From Methanobacterium sp. (GTDB lineage Archaea; Methanobacteriota; Methanobacteria; Methanobacteriales; Methanobacteriaceae): DNA of 64,000 nucleotides. Positions 45,687-54,719 of this stretch are shown piece after piece. The stretch lies in NCBI GenBank assembly GCA_018263005.1, contig JADFDH010000002.1, forward strand, positions 248,001-312,000, read 5' to 3'. Each line of letters opens with the position of its first letter. Position 1 is the first letter of the stretch. The notes below the pieces were generated by a model that saw nothing but the letters and a program-made list of their open reading frames with translations, searched no databases and was not told the origin of the DNA. Position numbers and translations under genes: made by a program.

Positions 45687-48600
45687 TTAGATTCTTTTTT
45701 TGTATTTGAGTTCTTGGAATGTGATGGTGTATTTTGTTCCATTTGTTCTGTTGAGTTGTATGGTGCCGTTTAGTTGGTTTACTAGTGAATTTACCAGTCG
45801 CAGTCCTAGGGTTGATTCTGTGTTGAAGTCTATTTCTTCTGGTATTCCCACTCCGTCATCGCTGATGATTAGTTTAAATTTTTGACCTTTATTGCTAAGT
45901 TTAACAGAAATTTCTCCAGTTTTATTAGTGGGGAATGCGTATTTCAGACTGTTGGAGATTAGTTCACTAATTAATAAACCTAGAGGGACAGATGTCTCGA
46001 TGTTAAGGTGGATTTCGTCTACATCTATCTCTGAATTTATATTGGATTCAGCTCCATAAGAATGGAATAGATTAGATACTAAATTTCTTATATAGTCAGA
46101 GAAGTTTATGTGGCTTAGATCTTCTGATTGGTAGATCATTTCATGGATCATGGCCATGGATAGTACTCTGTTTTGGCTTTCCTTTAAAACATTCACCGCA
46201 GTAGGATCATCATCAACGTATACTTCCTGTAGGTCTAGTAAGCTGGAGATGATTTGTAAGTTATTTTTTACTCTATGGTGTATCTCTTTAAGTAGGGTTT
46301 CTTTTTCTTTTAATGAATTTTTAATTTGTTGTCTATCTCTAATTTTTTGAATAGCTAAAGAATAATAGTATGCAAATCTGTTTATAGCATCTAAATCTTT
46401 TTCAGTGTAATCACGGTTACTATTAGCAAGTGATATCTGACCAACTAATTCATCATTTAATGATACGGGAACTGATAGAAATTTCTCTATATTTAAATGA
46501 TCATCTTGGTCCTCATATGATGTATGGGAGGAGCAATCATTGGTATAGAATCCCTTTTTAAAGTTTAAACTGTGACCCATTAAACCATTATAAATTCCAT
46601 CCTCTTCTAAACTTAAAATTGGGGTTTTTGGTTTGGACATGGGCATAGGGGGTTTTAATGAAACGAGCACCATGTCTTTAGTATTTGGTAAGATTTTCCC
46701 GATGAATCCATAAGCACTATCAGTTAATATTATGGCTTCTTGGAGAATTATCGAGGCGATTTCTTCAATAGATAATTCTGATGATACCAAAGGCACATAA
46801 ATCTGATTTAAAGCTTTATTAACTTTCAACTCAAATTCCATCAAATTAACAACATTCGTTTGATCGGTCACATCCAAAAGGCTGGCTAAACTTTTTTTCG
46901 TACCGGGAACTACTGCTACATGTAACATTACATTTCTAATATCGCCTTGACGATTTACAAAGTGGAATTGGTATTTATCTGGAGCTGATTCTGTATCATT
47001 AAGTCTATTATAATGATATTTCTTCATTCTTTCTAGATCATCTTCAAACACAAATTCTGTCCACTTCATCTTACCTTCAATCTCAGCTAAACTAAAACCA
47101 GAGAGCTTTTCAAACTCAGAATTAGCCAAAGAAATAGTAGAATCATCCTCAATAATAGCAGTAGCAGTACCAGAATGGGCAAAAATAGTCCGATAATATG
47201 CTTCCGACTCTTTAATTACTTTTTCAGCTTTTTTCCTTTCTGTAATATCTTCAAGAATAGCCGAAATACCAATTATCTTTTTATTCTTCCTGATAGGAGA
47301 ATAATGCACGATAAAAGTGAGCTGTTCCCCCCTCTTATTTATCATTGCCCATTCCTGTTCTCCGGCTTGTTTACCCTGGATTAAATCCTTAAAAATTGAT
47401 AAAATCTTTTTAATATCCATTTTAACAAGTGGAATCAATTTAAAAATATTTTTTCCAATTAATTCTTCCCTACTGAATCCTGAAAACTTCGAAACGCTTT
47501 CATTTACTTCGATAATTGTTCCCTTTCTATCCAAAACAATTATCCCCTCAGTTGAATTTTCAACTACCAATCTATATTTTTCTTCACTCTCTCGCAAGGC
47601 TTCTTCTGCCTTTTTACGTTCAGTGATATCGTTAGATATTACTTGCACACCAATTATATCTCCATCTGAATTTTCAATTCTGGTATAGGTGGATAGGAAC
47701 CATTTATCACCAGCGGGTATGGGAACAAAATCTTCATAATATTGAGATCCTAATGAAGCGATGGATTTTTCAATCCTGTTCTTATAAATTTTCGCTGATT
47801 CTTCATCAAATAATTCAAAAAGAGTTTTTCCCTCAAATTCTTCAGGATTTCCATCCAAATAGCTAGCGGCTAATCTGTTGAACATGATGATTTTACCATC
47901 CAAATCGTAATAGCCAACACCTAGCCCCGCGTTCTCTATTAGCAATCGATTTTGATCTTCACGCTCTTTTACTGCGTTTTCGGCTTTTTTAAGGTCTGTG
48001 ATGTCTAAAGCAGATGCTAACCAGCGGTTCGTCCCAGGTAGGTCAGTTATTGAGATGTACATATCAAGTATATCTCCATTTTTATTGATGAACGCTGTTT
48101 TGTAATTGTTTGGCGCTGATTTTGGGTCTATCACCCTTTTGCGGTGGTATTCTATCATCATTTGCACATAGTCTGGGTGAGCAAGCTCCGTCCACTTCAT
48201 CTTTCCCTCCACTTCTCTACTGGAGTAACCACTGAGTCTCTCCCATTCAGAGTTAATCCTATTGATCGTGCCATCATCTTCAAAAATCAAAATAGCAGTT
48301 CCACTATTCTCAAAAATGGCCCTATAAGATGTTTCAGCCTCTTTAAGATCAGTTATATCTACAATGATGCCTCTTAAACCCACAGGTACATTTTCATTTA
48401 TAACGGCAGAAGAATATATGAGAATAGGGAAGGTAGTGTTATCTTTTCTCTTTGCGGTGTATTCGATGCCACCTAATTTTTTTCCATTTTTTATTCTTCG
48501 AATGTTTTCCTTAGCTCTATCCAGATCTTCTGGAATCAACATTTGATGGATATATATGCCATTATCAAAGTCCTTTTGCGTATAATTAAAGGTTTCAAAA

Positions 48601-50210
48601 GCAATATGATTGGTAAATGTAATTTTACCCTCCAAATCGGTTTCAAAAATAATTTGAGGTAATAACTCAGTTAAATCCTTAAATTTTTTCTCACTGATCC
48701 TTATAGCTTTTTCAGCTTTTTTGGGCTCGTTTATATCCTGAGCGATATGGACACTTCCTATTATATTTCCTTCATTGTCATGGATGGGAGATACACTTAC
48801 TATGAAATCACCGCCAAGTTGATCCTCATGCATTTCTTCTGTATGCTCTAATCCATCTTCAAATAATTGACGATGAGGGCACAGAATAGGCGGCTTTTTA
48901 TTGTCATGCACTGCTTCATAACATTTTAAACCAACGGCTTCTTCAGGGGTAACACCCAACCTATCTGCCATGGCCTTATTCACCCGTAAAATCCGACAAC
49001 CCTCATCTAATATGGTTATCAAATCAGGAACAGCATCAAATGTCCGCTCCCACTCTTCAACAGACTGATGAAGCTTAACTTCAACTTTTTTTCTTTCGGT
49101 AATGTCTTGGAATATGCAATGTGTCTGTTTGAAGTTACCTTCATCATCACATCCGATCTTGCCATCGAAGGATACAATTATGGTTGATCCATCTTTTTTA
49201 ATCATTTCAAACTCTACATCGTGTATTTCACCCATGGCTTTGAATTTCGGGAAATTCTCCTGGAAATCTTCCACATAATCAGGGCTAAGAAATTCGCCAA
49301 ACCATTTTCCAATAACTTCATTTCTAGAATAACCTAAAATATCCAACCAAGCAGGATTAACATCAATGAAACACCCATCTTTATTTAGTGATTGATAAGG
49401 GAGTGGAGCATCTAAATAAAGCATCCTATGCCTTTCCTCACTTTCCTTTAGGGCTTCTTCAGCTTGTTTAGATTCTGTAACATCATCATATACTGCAACA
49501 ATTTCATCGGACGGTAATTTATACACGAAATTATCTCTCCAACCAGTGATTCTTTTATCTTTATATAGTCTGATAGGATGATGTTCGGGGGTCCCTGTTT
49601 TGTAGACTCTTTGAATAACTTCAAACAAACCAAAATCTTTCACACCAGGGAATATGGCAGTAACTTTTTTGCCAATGACTTCTTTCTTTTCAATAGAATC
49701 TATGTTCTCGGCTGCTTGATTAAAATCTATGAAAATAAAGTCTTTTCCATTATCAATAGCTTTATAAACTGCTACGCCAGAGTACATATGGTTGATAAGA
49801 CTTTTATAACGGGATTCACTTTGTTTCAGTTCGCTCTCCATCTGATGTTTATAAAGCGCAAGATCAATGGTGTTCTTTAAATCAGTTCTACTCACAGGTT
49901 TAATCAAATAACCATAAGGAGTTGTTAATTTAGCCCTATCAACAGCACTCTTTTCTGGATGAGCAGTTAAATATATTACAGGTATATCAAAATCATCTTT
50001 AATCTGAGAAGCGGCTTCAATACCATTCATTTCTCCCTTTAAAACAATATCCATCAAAATAAGATCGGGTTTAAGTTCAGTTACCTTTTTTAAAGCATCT
50101 TTTCCTGTTGAAGCTATTCCTATTACATCATAGCCAAAAGAAACTAATGATCGCTTAAAATTCATAGCCTCGATTGATTCATCTTCTACAATTAAAATCT
50201 TAGACGTCAA
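45687..50210 (-). CDS. hybrid sensor histidine kinase: receiver, eight PAS, GAF, HisKA_2, ATPase
   Basis: A 1507-aa soluble multi-domain kinase. The N-terminal receiver (about 1-120) has D10, E11 and the phosphoacceptor D54 in LILMDIV. About eight PAS/PAC units follow (about 130-1110), with repeated ITERKKAE-type PAC ends. A GAF domain (about 1115-1285) contains EKFLSVPVSLN. Dimerisation and phosphoacceptor helices are of HisKA_2 type (KEIHHRVKNNLQIISSLLDL, histidine near 1311), and the GHKL ATPase has ELISNSLKYAF and SDDGVGIPEE. There is no membrane segment. The start is a TTG at 50210; no strong ribosome site was found. No response-regulator gene is adjacent. Confidence 0.93.
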   Translation of the reverse strand: MTSKILIVEDESIEAMNFKRSLVSFGYDVIGIASTGKDALKKVTELKPDLILMDIVLKGEMNGIEAASQIKDDFDIPVIYLTAHPEKSAVDRAKLTTPYGYLIKPVSRTDLKNTIDLALYKHQMESELKQSESRYKSLINHMYSGVAVYKAIDNGKDFIFIDFNQAAENIDSIEKKEVIGKKVTAIFPGVKDFGLFEVIQRVYKTGTPEHHPIRLYKDKRITGWRDNFVYKLPSDEIVAVYDDVTESKQAEEALKESEERHRMLYLDAPLPYQSLNKDGCFIDVNPAWLDILGYSRNEVIGKWFGEFLSPDYVEDFQENFPKFKAMGEIHDVEFEMIKKDGSTIIVSFDGKIGCDDEGNFKQTHCIFQDITERKKVEVKLHQSVEEWERTFDAVPDLITILDEGCRILRVNKAMADRLGVTPEEAVGLKCYEAVHDNKKPPILCPHRQLFEDGLEHTEEMHEDQLGGDFIVSVSPIHDNEGNIIGSVHIAQDINEPKKAEKAIRISEKKFKDLTELLPQIIFETDLEGKITFTNHIAFETFNYTQKDFDNGIYIHQMLIPEDLDRAKENIRRIKNGKKLGGIEYTAKRKDNTTFPILIYSSAVINENVPVGLRGIIVDITDLKEAETSYRAIFENSGTAILIFEDDGTINRINSEWERLSGYSSREVEGKMKWTELAHPDYVQMMIEYHRKRVIDPKSAPNNYKTAFINKNGDILDMYISITDLPGTNRWLASALDITDLKKAENAVKEREDQNRLLIENAGLGVGYYDLDGKIIMFNRLAASYLDGNPEEFEGKTLFELFDEESAKIYKNRIEKSIASLGSQYYEDFVPIPAGDKWFLSTYTRIENSDGDIIGVQVISNDITERKKAEEALRESEEKYRLVVENSTEGIIVLDRKGTIIEVNESVSKFSGFSREELIGKNIFKLIPLVKMDIKKILSIFKDLIQGKQAGEQEWAMINKRGEQLTFIVHYSPIRKNKKIIGISAILEDITERKKAEKVIKESEAYYRTIFAHSGTATAIIEDDSTISLANSEFEKLSGFSLAEIEGKMKWTEFVFEDDLERMKKYHYNRLNDTESAPDKYQFHFVNRQGDIRNVMLHVAVVPGTKKSLASLLDVTDQTNVVNLMEFELKVNKALNQIYVPLVSSELSIEEIASIILQEAIILTDSAYGFIGKILPNTKDMVLVSLKPPMPMSKPKTPILSLEEDGIYNGLMGHSLNFKKGFYTNDCSSHTSYEDQDDHLNIEKFLSVPVSLNDELVGQISLANSNRDYTEKDLDAINRFAYYYSLAIQKIRDRQQIKNSLKEKETLLKEIHHRVKNNLQIISSLLDLQEVYVDDDPTAVNVLKESQNRVLSMAMIHEMIYQSEDLSHINFSDYIRNLVSNLFHSYGAESNINSEIDVDEIHLNIETSVPLGLLISELISNSLKYAFPTNKTGEISVKLSNKGQKFKLIISDDGVGIPEEIDFNTESTLGLRLVNSLVNQLNGTIQLNRTNGTKYTITFQELKYKKRI

Positions 50211-50595
50211 ATTATAAACCCAAAATTACAATTTGTTGCCATTATTTATAAAATATTACGATATGATTTTTTGAAATAATTTGTAGCCCGATTCATAGAT
50301 ACATTAAACACCTGATTCATGTTAAAATAAGTTATAAGAACTTCATATATATCATATGGAGGTTATGGATCAAATTATGTATTTTAGACGGTTTTCAACT
50401 ACTTTATTTGTGGTCTAAGATGAAACAAATGTATTTAAATGCGAATATGTGTCTATGCACTTAAATAGATCGTAAAGATAATTAAAATTTTTCATAATTA
50501 AATCCACCCATAAATCCTAAAATATTCTGCCATGCTAAAGTGCGTATGGGGGTGGAAATTGATTTAAATCACTTAATTTGGCTTATAAATGGTGT
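50211..50595. other. AT-rich gap without a supported gene
   Basis: A 17-codon ORF at 50365-50418 sits so close to GGAGG that initiation is doubtful. CCACCC near 50504 can pair with GGGTGG near 50550, a weak inverted repeat with a long loop. No gene can be supported. Confidence 0.4.
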
Positions 50596-50718
50596 TTAAA
50601 GTTTTTTATGCATTTTGTCGCCACATTCTTTACAAAATTCTGCATTATTTGGATTAATAGTTCCACATTTTTTACAACTATTATTTTGTATTACATTCAC
50701 CGTATCATTAATATTCAA
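50596..50718 (-). CDS. zinc-ribbon peptide in the frame after the membrane protein
   Basis: The 40-aa reading from TTG 50718 contains CKKCGTINPNNAEFCKECG, a CxxC-x10-CxxC zinc ribbon of the kind often fused to small membrane proteins in methanogens. It begins 13 bases after the stop of the upstream membrane protein, in the +1 frame, and no ribosome site is seen. It is most likely the C-terminal part of that protein, separated by a frameshift in an A-rich stretch, or a distinct small gene. Confidence 0.5.
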   Translation of the reverse strand: MNINDTVNVIQNNSCKKCGTINPNNAEFCKECGDKMHKKL

Positions 50719-50731
50719 GTCATTTTTTTGA

Positions 50732-50926
50732 CTATTTTTCCATTTTTTCCCACCTTAATTCTTCTTCTTTTACCGTCAATTTTTCCTCATCGCTTAATTT
50801 TATTTCTTTATTTTCATCTTTATTAAGAAATAAAGACACAATGAACAATATTAAGCCAAATATAACCATAATCAAGACATATAATTGCCATCCTGGTGGA
50901 AAAACTGTTTCAAAGAAACCCATCAT
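50732..50926 (-). CDS. small single-pass membrane protein
   Basis: A protein of about 64 aa with one membrane helix (WQLYVLIMVIFGLILFIVSL) followed by a charged tail (KDENKEIKLSDEEKLTVKEE). ATG at 50926 follows GTGAT. The zinc ribbon in the next frame downstream suggests the gene may be truncated by a frameshift near 50735. Function unknown. Confidence 0.6.
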   Translation of the reverse strand: MMGFFETVFPPGWQLYVLIMVIFGLILFIVSLFLNKDENKEIKLSDEEKLTVKEEELRWEKMEK

Positions 50927-51028
50927 TATCACATCGTATCATAAAATTATTCCATTTATAAATTATTTTTTTAAGTAGATAATTGATTTTTTTATTGGTT
51001 GGAACTCCTTTAACATGTAATATCTTCA

Positions 51029-51479
51029 TCAATGCACTTTGAAGCTGTTGACCACCAAATAAAAGTTGATTTTTTCCTTATCGAAATTTGACGAAGTTGT
51101 GCTGAACTGTAAATAATAATATTTTTGCCCTGGTATTTTCTCCACAAATACGGTCATAGTTTTTTTATCTTTAACTTCGTTATAAGTTATAAGTTCATAG
51201 CTATTCATTCCATTTACCATAAGAGGCCGCTCAGATATTAACGTTTTTTGAACGATATAACCTACATTTTTGTTGATGTTCACAACAAACTGTAAAGACT
51301 CGATGTTTGAATGTTCTTCAATTATACAGATTTCTTTCGCCTATATAATCAAAACATGCCAAAACCTTATAATTATCTCCCTGTTCTAATTTATCGTTGT
51401 TTTCCGACCATTTCACCAGGTACTGAAATGACACGCCATCCTTAGAGTAGTTCTTTGGTCCGCTAAAGAGGTTTTTCAA
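51029..51479 (-). pseudogene. frameshifted PsbP-like lipoprotein-type remnant
   Basis: The first open piece (from about 51479 to a TGA at 51318-51320) reads FSGPKNYSKDGVSFQYLVKW and ends with GERNLYN. The second piece, in another frame, continues with SLQFVVNINKNVGYIVQKT and MTVFVEKIPGQKYYYLQFST to a stop at 51029. Together they resemble the soluble domain of PsbP-like secreted proteins of methanobacteria. The signal peptide and a proper start are missing. One frameshift and N-terminal loss make it a decayed gene. The second piece alone is an 84-codon ORF starting at 51283. Confidence 0.65.
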
Positions 51480-51537
51480 CACAAAAAACAGGCAATAAAT
51501 TATATTAATTTTTTAATTTGAATACTCCATCTATTAA

Positions 51538-52836
51538 CTATAAATTATAATTTCTATTTTTTAAATTTCTCTGAGAATATTTACGATAAGTCCATTCTAT
51601 AAGGAATGAAGCGAGTATTACTATCACTAGGGTAATTAGAGTTAGAGGTGAATTAAATAACTCATAATAAACAAGTGCACTGAATGAGAAGAGGCATCCA
51701 ATGATTGCTAAAATTATTATATATTTATTTGCATTTGTCTTTTTATGGAGTTTAAGGTGCGCAAAATTCACACCCGCGTATATTAGTAGAAATGCTGCAC
51801 TGCCCATCATAGCCACACTTCCCAGATCCAGTAATATTGTGAATATGATTACTAAGAAACTGGTTATAAACAGTCCCTCCTTACTATTATGCCAGGTATT
51901 ACGGTCAAAGAATTTGGGTAACTCCCCTTTCTTGGCCATCAAATAACTGACATTGGCGCCTCCGAAAAGGGTTGCGTTTATGGCTGATGCTGTTGAAAAA
52001 AGGGCAGCGATAGCGATGATAGTAAATCCAACTGATCCTGCAAATGGCTCTGCTGCTGCAGCTAGAGCGTAATCTGCCGTATTAGCAATTTCTGGTACAG
52101 ATAAATTCCCTACCAAAACTATTGAAACAAATACGTAAATCAATAAGGTGAAGATTACCGCCATATACAAAGCCCTTGGTATATTTTTTTGGGGTTGATC
52201 AATATCTTCTGCTGTGTTGGTGATTAAGCCAAACCCTTCATAGCCGAGGAATAGAATACATGCGCCTATTATTATATTAGACACACTAGGGGGGTGGGAT
52301 ATAGCTAGTAGTGATGGTTTAATAAATAAAAGTCCCACACCCGCAAATAATAATAGTATGGTCAATTTGACTCCCACTATAAATATTTCAGATCTTCCTA
52401 CGCTTTTCGTTCCTGAAATATTGACTATAGTAAAGATAAGGACGATGCTCACTGCACAAAAAATTACTCCAATTCCACCTATTTCTGGAGGTAGAAAAGT
52501 TGCTGCATAATTTCCAAAACCTTCAGCATAAACTGCCAAGGCAAAAACATAGCCGAACCATAAAAGAAAATTAAAACCACCACTTAAAATTCCATCACCG
52601 AATCCTCTTATAAGAAATTCAACCGCTCCACCTGCAGAAGGATATTTGGTCCCTAATTTAGCATAAGAATAGGTGCTAAGAAGTGCAACAACACCACCAA
52701 TAATAAATGATAGATAGACCACATTACCAGAAATTTCAGTAACAAAACCTAAAATTGAGAAAATACCCGCACCGATCATACCACCCATACCAATGGCAAT
52801 AGCAGACCATAAGCTGATAGATTTCTTATTATTCAT
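51538..52836 (-). CDS. APC-family amino acid permease
   Basis: A 432-aa transporter with about twelve membrane helices. The N-terminal SAIAIGMGGMIGAGIFSILG contains the GAG(I)F substrate-binding loop in helix 1, and LFLGYEGFGLITNTAEDIDQPQKNIPRAL is the helix 6-7 region. The substrate is probably an amino acid or polyamine; not determined. No binding or biosynthetic gene is next to it. Confidence 0.93.
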   Translation of the reverse strand: MNNKKSISLWSAIAIGMGGMIGAGIFSILGFVTEISGNVVYLSFIIGGVVALLSTYSYAKLGTKYPSAGGAVEFLIRGFGDGILSGGFNFLLWFGYVFALAVYAEGFGNYAATFLPPEIGGIGVIFCAVSIVLIFTIVNISGTKSVGRSEIFIVGVKLTILLLFAGVGLLFIKPSLLAISHPPSVSNIIIGACILFLGYEGFGLITNTAEDIDQPQKNIPRALYMAVIFTLLIYVFVSIVLVGNLSVPEIANTADYALAAAAEPFAGSVGFTIIAIAALFSTASAINATLFGGANVSYLMAKKGELPKFFDRNTWHNSKEGLFITSFLVIIFTILLDLGSVAMMGSAAFLLIYAGVNFAHLKLHKKTNANKYIIILAIIGCLFSFSALVYYELFNSPLTLITLVIVILASFLIEWTYRKYSQRNLKNRNYNL

Positions 52837-53034
52837 AAAACTCAGTAAATTGTATTTTATGATAATTTGATGCTCTAATTAATTTTAGATCAAACAAGTT
52901 TTTTTAAATGTTAAGGCTTCTTATATTTTTATTCAGTAACAAATAGGTTAAGTCTAATTGTATTTCAATTATCAAAATTAGAATAAAAAAAAATAAATTT
53001 AAAAAAAAAGTTAGGAAAATGTTCTGAATATTAA

Positions 53035-53436
53035 TCACTTAACAAGTAATGCTGCTTGTTTTGGTTCATATCTCCATTCTTCAGGAAGCACGCCTTCTTT
53101 CCTGTAGTAACTGACCAGTCTTCTTATTTTAGATTCCACTATACGCAGACCTCTTCGGGTATGCAGGTCTTTAGGATTCTCTTTAAGATGTTCACGTATG
53201 TTCACGGCTTTTCTGATGAGGTTCATGAGATCTTCCGGGTATTCCAGGCCCTGGTTATGTTCTTCCAGTATCTGGGTTATTTTCTTACCGGTGATCAGTT
53301 TCACATCTGGTATTCCATACTGATCTCTCAGTATAATACCTGACTGGCTGGTGGAATGTCCTTCTTTTTTCAATTTCAATATCAGTTCTTCTATCTCTTC
53401 ATCGGAATATTCTATCCATTCTGGCTTCACTGCCAT
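53035..53436 (-). CDS. rps15: 30S ribosomal protein S15
   Basis: A 133-aa archaeal S15 (eukaryotic S13 type). MAVKPEWIEYSDEEIEELI starts it, with GHSTSQSGIILRDQYGIPDV and the S15 core TRRGLRIVESKIRRLVSYYR. It binds 16S rRNA. The start at 53436 is set by GAGGTGAAAAAA; the open frame runs 36 codons further upstream, but that part overlaps the neighbouring gene and is not S15-like. It is followed by no other ribosomal gene. Confidence 0.97.
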   Translation of the reverse strand: MAVKPEWIEYSDEEIEELILKLKKEGHSTSQSGIILRDQYGIPDVKLITGKKITQILEEHNQGLEYPEDLMNLIRKAVNIREHLKENPKDLHTRRGLRIVESKIRRLVSYYRKEGVLPEEWRYEPKQAALLVK

Positions 53437-53509
53437 TTTTTTCACCTCTAAATTTTTAGATCTGTTTAATATGGTAAGCGTTGATAATAAAAACCAATTT
53501 TTTGGTTTT

Positions 53510-54094
53510 TTAAATATTATTGTGGCTTTTATACCATAATGCAAACTTTTCGAGCGATTTTCGGCGGTGTGAGAATCTGTTTTTTATCTCTCTTTTCATT
53601 TCCCCAAAGGATTCTTCATAATCCTCCGGATGAAAGAGTGGATCATAGGCAAAACCAAATCTGCCAATTTCCTTATAACCTATCCGTCCTTTAACAGTGC
53701 CTAAAAAAACCTCGGGCTCGGTTTTGGGGGTGCAGAACCCAATCACCGACCTGAACTCGGCGTATCTGTTACTAACATCACTCATAAGCTTTAATATGCC
53801 CTTATTACCTATTGTTTCCTGGACATAAGATGAATATGTCCCTGGAAACCATTCAAGAGCTTTAATGAATAATCCGGCGTCTTCAACTATTACTGGCTTA
53901 CCCAGACGCCTACTAGCATGCTGTGCACCATATCGGGCCACATCCTCCAGGTTTCCCTGGATTTCGGGGTAGCCGAGATCAGCATGCTCCAGTGTTATTC
54001 CCAGGTTGTTTAATATTCCTTGGGCTTCTAATACTTTGTGTTGGTTACCTGTTATAAAGGTTATGGTCGTCTCTGAAAACGTCTCTTTTGTCAT
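53510..54094 (-). CDS. rdgB: XTP/dITP diphosphatase (RdgB/Ham1)
   Basis: A protein of about 194 aa that removes non-canonical purine triphosphates. TFITGNQHKVLEAQGIL is the N-terminal motif, VIVEDAGLFIKAL contains the catalytic aspartate, and FGFAYDPLFHP is present. ATG at 54094 is favoured by TGAGG seven bases upstream; ATG at 54106 is preceded only by A/T. It is transcribed towards rps15, and the kae1-bud32 gene often found with these lies elsewhere in this window. Confidence 0.95.
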   Translation of the reverse strand: MTKETFSETTITFITGNQHKVLEAQGILNNLGITLEHADLGYPEIQGNLEDVARYGAQHASRRLGKPVIVEDAGLFIKALEWFPGTYSSYVQETIGNKGILKLMSDVSNRYAEFRSVIGFCTPKTEPEVFLGTVKGRIGYKEIGRFGFAYDPLFHPEDYEESFGEMKREIKNRFSHRRKSLEKFALWYKSHNNI

Positions 54095-54241
54095 AATGGG
54101 CCTCATAAATTTTTTAATATCAGTATTAGTCAGTTTTAATCAACATGAACACATGAGTATGGTTGATTATAAGTATCTCAGTTATTCGGTTGTTTTAATC
54201 CTTCTTAGTATATGGATAGTGTAAAAAGAAGGTGGAAAAAC

Positions 54242-54659
54242 ATGAATAACATATCTATTTTAGATGATCCACAATTTAAAGAATTTGTCCGAGCTAAAAA
54301 CTACAACACCAAAATCTATTATTAACCATAAGAATGGCCTTGATTTCTACTGCAACTTCCTAGGTAAAACCCCTACTGAAATAATACGAGAAGCTATAAA
54401 TGAACAGAAAAATGGTGTATGGATAACCGATCGAAAAATCCGGAGATACTTCACAGAATTTGTAGATTACTTAGTGGAAATAGGAAATGCACCACAGACA
54501 ATAAAAAACAAAGTAAACTGGGTAAAAACATTCTACAAAGAATAAGGAATAGAAACACCAAAAGTCAAGGTACCAAGAAACAAAAGTAACATGGCATTAA
54601 ACCCTGTTTTAGATAAAAAAATAATATCTGAAGTTATTAAACATTTTTTTAAAAAATAA
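54242..54659 (+). pseudogene. tyrosine recombinase (integrase) N-terminal remnant
   Basis: Starting at ATG 54242, MNNISILDDPQFKEFVRAKN is read in one frame; the frame then changes near 54300 to give KSIINHKNGLDFYCNFLGKT and YFTEFVDYLVEIGNAPQTIK. A TAA at 54543 interrupts it, and the same frame continues with GIETPKVKVPRNKSNMALNP to a stop at 54659. This is the SAM-like core-binding domain of an archaeal phage integrase, cut off before the catalytic domain. One frameshift plus one internal stop make it non-functional: a scar of a former integrated element. Confidence 0.75.
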
Positions 54660-54719
54660 CAAAATATAATATGTATTTCAATTATAGTATTATACGGGTT
54701 TATGAATTGGGGGATGCCC

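Noticed and set aside
47317..47688. Plus-strand 123-codon frame opposite the sensor kinase
   Set aside because: Shadow of the PAS repeats, no ribosome site, serine-rich composition typical of antisense frames.
50365..50418. 17-codon ORF directly after GGAGG
   Set aside because: Spacing of one to two bases to ATG is too short for initiation.
50578..50826. Plus-strand 82-codon hydrophobic frame
   Set aside because: Opposite strand of the membrane protein and zinc ribbon; the ribbon on the minus strand is the meaningful reading.
53437..53544. 36-codon N-terminal extension of ribosomal protein S15
   Set aside because: It overlaps rdgB, is not S15-like, and GAGGTGA marks ATG 53436.
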